NCBI GenBank assembly: GCA_003021325.1
Contig: PXQM01000105.1
Span: 1 to 8,223, forward strand
Direction: 5' to 3'
DNA length: 8,223 nucleotides
Origin: Halobacteriales archaeon QH_10_70_21
GTDB lineage: Archaea > Halobacteriota > Halobacteria > Halobacteriales > Haloarculaceae
Below the pieces are notes generated by a model. That model made no database searches and was not told the origin of the DNA. It saw nothing but the letters and a program-made list of their open reading frames with translations. Position numbers and translations under genes: made by a program. Below are positions 4,771 to 8,223 of this stretch, one piece after another (within the stretch, counting starts at the first letter, position 1; every line of letters begins with the position of its first letter).

Positions 4771-6069
4771 ATGTACGACGGTCTGAAGGGGGTCCGCGAT
4801 TTCTACCCCGGCGAGATGTCGGCCCGGCGGGAGGTCATCGACGCGCTCGAGGCGACGGCCCGGCGGTACGGCTTCCGCGAGGTCGGGACGCCAGCCCTGG
4901 AGCGGACGCGGATGTACGTCGACAAGTCCGGCGAGGAAATCGTCGAGGAGCTGTACGCCTTCGAGGACAAGGGCGGCCGCGAGGTGGCACTGACGCCGGA
5001 GCTGACGCCGACGGTCGCGCGGATGGTCGTCGCCCGGCAGGGGGCGCTCGCGAAGCCGGTCAAGTGGTTCTCGACGCGACCGTTCTGGCGGTACGAGCAG
5101 GTCCAGCAGGGCCGGTTCCGGGAGTTCTACCAGACCAACGTCGATATCTTCGGGACCGAGGAGCCGGAGGCCGACGCCGAGGTGCTGGCCTTCGCGGCCG
5201 ACGCGCTCACGTCGCTCGGGCTGACCGGCGACGACTTCGAGTTCCGGGTCTCCCACCGGGACATCCTCGGCGGCCTGCTGGAGTCCACGGAGAGCGACGT
5301 CGACACCCAGGCGGCGATCCGCGCGGTCGACAAGAGCGAGAAGATAGCCGACGAGGAGTACTACGACCTGCTGGTCGAGGCGGGCCTGGACCGCGAGGAG
5401 GCCGAGGCGTTCGACGAGGTGCTGGCGACGGACGACCTCGAGGACCTGGTGGCGTTCGCGGGGACCGAGCGGGTCGAGGCCGCCGTCGAGAACCTGTGGG
5501 CCGTCCTCGAGGCGGCCGACGACTTCGGCGCCCGCGAGTACTGCGAGGTGTCGCTGTCGACCGCCCGCGGGCTGGACTACTACACGGGCGTCGTCTTCGA
5601 GTGCTTCGACTCGACGGGGGAGGTGTCCCGCTCCGTCTTCGGCGGCGGCCGCTACGACGACCTCATCGAGTCCTTCGGCGGACAGCCGACGCCGGCGGTC
5701 GGCGTCGCGCCCGGGCTGGCGCCGCTGTCGCTGCTCTGCCAGCGGGCCGGCGTCTGGCCCGCGGAGGAGCTCGCGACCGACTACTACGTGCTGACGGTCG
5801 GCGACACCCGGTCGGTCGCGGCCGACGTCGCCCGGGAGCTGCGCGAGCTGGGCCACGTCGTCGAGACGAACCTGACCACGCGCGGGTTCGGCGACCAGCT
5901 GTCGTACGCCGACGGCATCAACGCCGAGACGGTCGTCGTCGTCGGCGAGCAGGACCTCGCGGACGACGCCGTCACCGTCAAGGACATGGAATCGGGCGAC
6001 CAGACGCAGGTGCCGCTCGCGGAGTTCCCGCCCGAGGAGGGCCGGCCGACCCACGACGACTACGAGTAG
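4771..6069 (+). CDS. hisS: Histidyl-tRNA synthetase
   Basis: A class II synthetase of 432 residues that charges tRNA-His. The start MYDGLKGVRDFYPGEM is the family's typical N-terminus. Motif 1 lies around 30-60 and TPELTPTVAR at 75-84. Motif 2 is KWFSTRPFWRYEQVQQGRFR at 98-117, continuing EFYQTNVDIFG and carrying the catalytic Arg and Glu. The HisRS-specific ARGLDYYTGVVFE is at 265-277, and motif 3 begins with the GGGRYDDLI loop at 291-299. The insertion domain is about 165-255, and residues about 337-432 are the anticodon-binding domain (TDYYVLTVGD and LSYADGINAETVVVVGEQDL). Length is normal for archaea and no key motif is missing. ATG choice is supported by the TATA box and conserved start. 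It is transcribed alone and followed by a 50-base gap. Confidence 0.97.
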   Translation: MYDGLKGVRDFYPGEMSARREVIDALEATARRYGFREVGTPALERTRMYVDKSGEEIVEELYAFEDKGGREVALTPELTPTVARMVVARQGALAKPVKWFSTRPFWRYEQVQQGRFREFYQTNVDIFGTEEPEADAEVLAFAADALTSLGLTGDDFEFRVSHRDILGGLLESTESDVDTQAAIRAVDKSEKIADEEYYDLLVEAGLDREEAEAFDEVLATDDLEDLVAFAGTERVEAAVENLWAVLEAADDFGAREYCEVSLSTARGLDYYTGVVFECFDSTGEVSRSVFGGGRYDDLIESFGGQPTPAVGVAPGLAPLSLLCQRAGVWPAEELATDYYVLTVGDTRSVAADVARELRELGHVVETNLTTRGFGDQLSYADGINAETVVVVGEQDLADDAVTVKDMESGDQTQVPLAEFPPEEGRPTHDDYE

Positions 6070-6083
6070 GGGCGCGAGCCACA

Positions 6084-6092
6084 GGATATTTG
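6084..6092 (+). promoter_or_regulatory. TATA-like box of the 81-residue gene
   Basis: ggatatttg is a distinct AT-rich box in the gap after hisS. It ends 28 bases before the ATG at 6120, consistent with a promoter giving little or no leader. Confidence 0.5.
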
Positions 6093-6119
6093 TCCGTCCT
6101 GCGAGTCGAGTGAAACGCT

Positions 6120-6365
6120 ATGACCGTCCTGTCCCCCGAAGACGAAGGGAAGTTCCTGATGGACGCCGAGGCCGAGCAGATCGGCATCGTCACCGGGGTC
6201 GACCCCGAGGCGCAGGTCGCCTACGTCGACCCCGACCCGGACGTCGCGGACGCGATACTCCAGGGACTCGGGTTCGGCGACTCGGACAGTGATGACATCG
6301 AGGTCCCCTCCGAGGCCGTCGAGACGGTGACCGACTCCGAAATCCGCGTCTCCAGGGACCTGTAA
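6120..6365 (+). CDS. Small acidic protein, PRC-barrel-like (hypothetical)
   Basis: The 81-residue product reads as a short beta-rich domain: FLMDAEAEQIGIVTGVDPEA (12-31), then QVAYVDPDPDVADAILQGLG (32-51), an acidic linker DSDSDD, and a final VETVTDSEIRVSRDL. The pattern of a DA-E-x-IG-x-V turn followed by A-Y-V-x-PDP and closing with I-D/T-x-V-x-DxEIR-L resembles haloarchaeal proteins related to the PRC-barrel fold that I recall as hypothetical. It is soluble and very acidic, with no signal peptide or membrane segment. It has its own promoter and lies between hisS and truA, 50 and 52 bases away. No enzyme motif is visible; function unknown. Confidence 0.78.
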   Translation: MTVLSPEDEGKFLMDAEAEQIGIVTGVDPEAQVAYVDPDPDVADAILQGLGFGDSDSDDIEVPSEAVETVTDSEIRVSRDL

Positions 6366-6385
6366 CCGCCGCCGCGCTTCCGCCA

Positions 6386-6394
6386 CGGGTAAGC
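6386..6394 (+). promoter_or_regulatory. Weak promoter-like box of truA
   Basis: acgggtaag lies about 28 bases before the truA ATG, at the spacing of the other start-proximal boxes in the window, but is a poor TATA match. truA may instead be read through from the preceding gene. Confidence 0.25.
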
Positions 6395-6417
6395 CATCCG
6401 GCGCCGTAGCCGGCGGC

Positions 6418-7224
6418 ATGCGTGCCTTCCGGCTGGCCTACGACGGGACCGGATATCGCGGCTTCCAGCGCCAGCCACACGGCGAGACCATCGAGGACGC
6501 CGTCTTCGAGGCGCTCGCGGAACTCGGCGTCGAGTTCGAGGACGGTGCTCCAGCCGGCTACGCGGCCGCGGGACGGACGGACGCTGGCGTCTCCGCCCGG
6601 GCGCAGACGGTCGCCTTCGAGGCACCGACGTGGCTGACGCCGCGGGCCTTCAACGGCGACCTGCCGGCGGACGTGCGCGCCTGGGCCGCCGCCGAGGTGC
6701 CGCCGGCGTTCCACGCGACCCACGACGCCGAGTCGCGGCGCTACCGGTACTTCCTGTACGCGCCCGGGGCCGACGACGGGCGGGCAGCGGACGCCTGCCG
6801 GCGGCTCTCGGATCGCCACGACTTCCAGAACCTCACGCCCGAGTCGACGGGCACCGTCAGGGAGCTGACCGCGACCGCCGAGCGCGAGGGGCCGTTCCTC
6901 GTCGTCGACTGCCGGGCGGGCGGGTTCGCCCGGCAACTCGTCCGCCGGCTGGTCTCGGCCGTGGGGTCGGTCGCCCGTGGCGGCCGAGGCATCGAGTTCC
7001 TTGACCGAGTGCTCGCCGACGAGCCGCTGGCCGGCCCCGACGGGGTCGCGCCGGCGCCGCCCGAGCCGCTCGTCCTGGCCGACGTCGACTACCCCGGCGT
7101 CGACTTCGAACTCGACGAGGAGGCTGCAGCGAGCGCCCGCGAGGTGTTCGTCGACCGGCGGCGGCGACGGCTGGCCGGCGCCCGGGTGGCGGCCGCCCTG
7201 TCTCCCGAGCCACTGGACCGGTGA
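6418..7224 (+). CDS. truA: tRNA pseudouridine synthase TruA
   Basis: The 268-residue protein converts uridines in the tRNA anticodon stem-loop (positions 38-40 in the family's best-known members) to pseudouridine. The start MRAFRLAYDGTGYRGFQRQP is the classic TruA N-terminus. The catalytic Asp is D55 in AAGRTDAGVSA, and RRYRYFLY (107-114) is the substrate-binding RxYxY motif. DFQNLTPES (135-143) is the DF-box, and GGFARQLVRRLVSAVGSVAR (168-187) is the conserved C-terminal helix. The Arg-rich end at 247-251 and length about 260-290 are normal for archaeal members. Start ATG is fixed by the motif position. A 37-base gap to the next start and a separate promoter suggest pepF is transcribed on its own. 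No key residue is missing. Confidence 0.96.
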   Translation: MRAFRLAYDGTGYRGFQRQPHGETIEDAVFEALAELGVEFEDGAPAGYAAAGRTDAGVSARAQTVAFEAPTWLTPRAFNGDLPADVRAWAAAEVPPAFHATHDAESRRYRYFLYAPGADDGRAADACRRLSDRHDFQNLTPESTGTVRELTATAEREGPFLVVDCRAGGFARQLVRRLVSAVGSVARGGRGIEFLDRVLADEPLAGPDGVAPAPPEPLVLADVDYPGVDFELDEEAAASAREVFVDRRRRRLAGARVAAALSPEPLDR

Positions 7225-7229
7225 CGACG

Positions 7230-7238
7230 GCTTTAGGA
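7230..7238 (+). promoter_or_regulatory. TATA box of the M3 peptidase gene
   Basis: gctttagga is centred about 27 bases before the ATG at 7262, the same placement as at hisS and the small membrane gene. It implies a leaderless transcript. Confidence 0.55.
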
Positions 7239-7261
7239 CAGTCCCGGCCATAGCCGGGGGC

Positions 7262-8223
7262 ATGAGTTCGGTTCCGGAGCGGAGCGACATCGCCGAGGAG
7301 TACACGTGGGACCTCACGGACCTCTTCGCCGACGACGAGGAGTGGGAGGCGGCCTTCGAGGAGGTCGAGGGGCGCCGGGAGGAGCTGGCGGCCTACGAGG
7401 GCCGGGTCACCGAGGACGCCGAGACGCTCCAAGACGTGCTGGAGCTCCGGGAGTCAATCATGCGACAGGTCGCGAACGTGGCCGCCTACGCCCGGATGCG
7501 GAGCGACGAGGACACGACGAACCAGCAGTACCAGGCGCTCGCGGCGCGCTCGCAGTCGCTGTCTGCGGACGCCTCCAGCGCGGCCAGCTTCATCCAGCCC
7601 GAACTCCAGACGGTCGACCGCGAGCGCATCGACGAGTTCATCGAGGTCAACCCCGACCTGGCGGAGTACGACCACTACTTCGACGACGTCCTCCGGATGA
7701 AGGAGCACACGCGCTCGCCGGAGATAGAGGAGCTGCTCGCGGACCTCAGCGAGGTGACCGGCGCCGCCGGCGAGGTCTACAACATGCTGACCAACGCCGA
7801 CATCGAGTTCCCGGCGGTCGACGTCGACGGCGAGCCGCGGCGCATCACGCTGTCGAACTTCACGACACTCCAGAAGCACCCCGACCGGGACCTCCGCCGC
7901 CGCGTCTACGAGGCGTTCTACGACGAGTGGGCCGAGTACCGAAACACGGTGGGGACGGCCTACGAGAACAGCGTCAAGGCGGACGCGAAGCTCGCGAGGG
8001 CGCGCAACTACGAGACGGCCCGGGAGGCGGCGATGGATGGCCCGAAAGTCCCCGTCGACGTCTACGACACGCTGGTCGACACCGTCGAGGCGAACCTGGA
8101 CGTCCTCCACCGGCACGCCGAGCTGAAGCGCGACTGCCTGGGCGTCGAGGAGCTGCGGATGTGGGACCTCTACGCGCCGCTGGCCGGCGAGGAGACGCCC
8201 GACGTCGAGTACGACTGCGCCAG
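7262..8223 (+). CDS. pepF: Oligoendopeptidase F-like M3 peptidase (partial, runs off right edge)
   Basis: Open from the ATG at 7262 to the window end, giving 320 codons with no stop. The start MSSVPERSDIAEEYTWDLTD leads to the PepF signature ...WDLTDLF of the N-terminal domain, then helical, acidic segments (YEGRVTEDAETLQDVLEL, then MRQVANVAAYARMRSDEDTT and FIQPELQTVD). IELSNFTT-like ITLSNFTTLQKHPDRDLRRR is at about 196-215, and DAKLARARNYETAREAAMDG marks the peptidase core entry. PepF family members are about 590-610 residues, so roughly half is present. The zinc HExxH motif lies beyond the edge and cannot be checked. Family members cleave short peptides in the cytoplasm; no signal peptide is seen. 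Specificity is not deducible. Confidence 0.9.
   Translation, partial: MSSVPERSDIAEEYTWDLTDLFADDEEWEAAFEEVEGRREELAAYEGRVTEDAETLQDVLELRESIMRQVANVAAYARMRSDEDTTNQQYQALAARSQSLSADASSAASFIQPELQTVDRERIDEFIEVNPDLAEYDHYFDDVLRMKEHTRSPEIEELLADLSEVTGAAGEVYNMLTNADIEFPAVDVDGEPRRITLSNFTTLQKHPDRDLRRRVYEAFYDEWAEYRNTVGTAYENSVKADAKLARARNYETAREAAMDGPKVPVDVYDTLVDTVEANLDVLHRHAELKRDCLGVEELRMWDLYAPLAGEETPDVEYDCA

Noticed and set aside
4589..4786. 65-codon plus-strand frame running into the hisS start
   Set aside because: It crosses the hisS promoter and start in another frame and has no recognisable domain.
4669..6054. 461-codon minus-strand frame
   Set aside because: It is antisense to hisS, with no motif and a shadow-like composition.
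5064..6113. 349-codon plus-strand frame inside hisS
   Set aside because: Arg/Gly/Ala-rich out-of-frame translation of hisS codons.
6190..7317. 375-codon minus-strand frame
   Set aside because: Antisense to truA and to the small acidic gene; no conserved pattern.

Overview
The window is a stretch of haloarchaeal chromosome. The signs are very high GC with GC-ending codons, strongly acidic proteins, archaeal-only information-processing genes (Rpo7, Spt4, S24e, S27ae), a fused Kae1-Bud32 gene, and AT-rich boxes about 27 bases upstream of start codons with no ribosome binding site, as in leaderless haloarchaeal transcripts. The genus cannot be fixed from the sequence; a member of the Haloarculaceae or a related family is plausible.

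Positions 1-3617 hold a compact, co-oriented information-processing cluster: the tail of a PIN-domain protein, RNA polymerase subunit Rpo7 (rpoE1), Spt4, a GTP-dependent dephospho-CoA kinase (DUF359), a 251-base gap with hairpins and a promoter, then ribosomal proteins S24e and S27ae and the Kae1-Bud32 fusion. Stops and starts abut or lie within a few bases, so two transcription units are likely: PIN-rpoE1-spt4-DUF359 and rps24e-rps27ae-kae1/bud32. Together they serve transcription, translation and t6A tRNA modification. The Kae1 half looks internally shortened. About 48 residues that normally carry the His-x3-His metal-binding motif are absent, without a frameshift, while everything around the join is well conserved. 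This is the strongest oddity of the window.

Positions 3618-4770 are accessory. A small one-helix membrane protein (probably DUF5808-like) with its own promoter is followed by a 25-base imperfect direct repeat. Next comes an island of roughly 50% GC (about 4080-4740, against about 70% around it), which carries one small two-helix membrane protein on the minus strand and several small inverted repeats but no other convincing gene.

Positions 4771-8223 return to high GC: histidyl-tRNA synthetase (hisS), a small acidic protein resembling PRC-barrel-like haloarchaeal proteins, tRNA pseudouridine synthase (truA), and the first 320 codons of an oligoendopeptidase F-like M3 peptidase running off the right edge. 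Each appears to have its own promoter with little or no leader. I saw no insertion sequence, CRISPR array, tRNA or rRNA gene.
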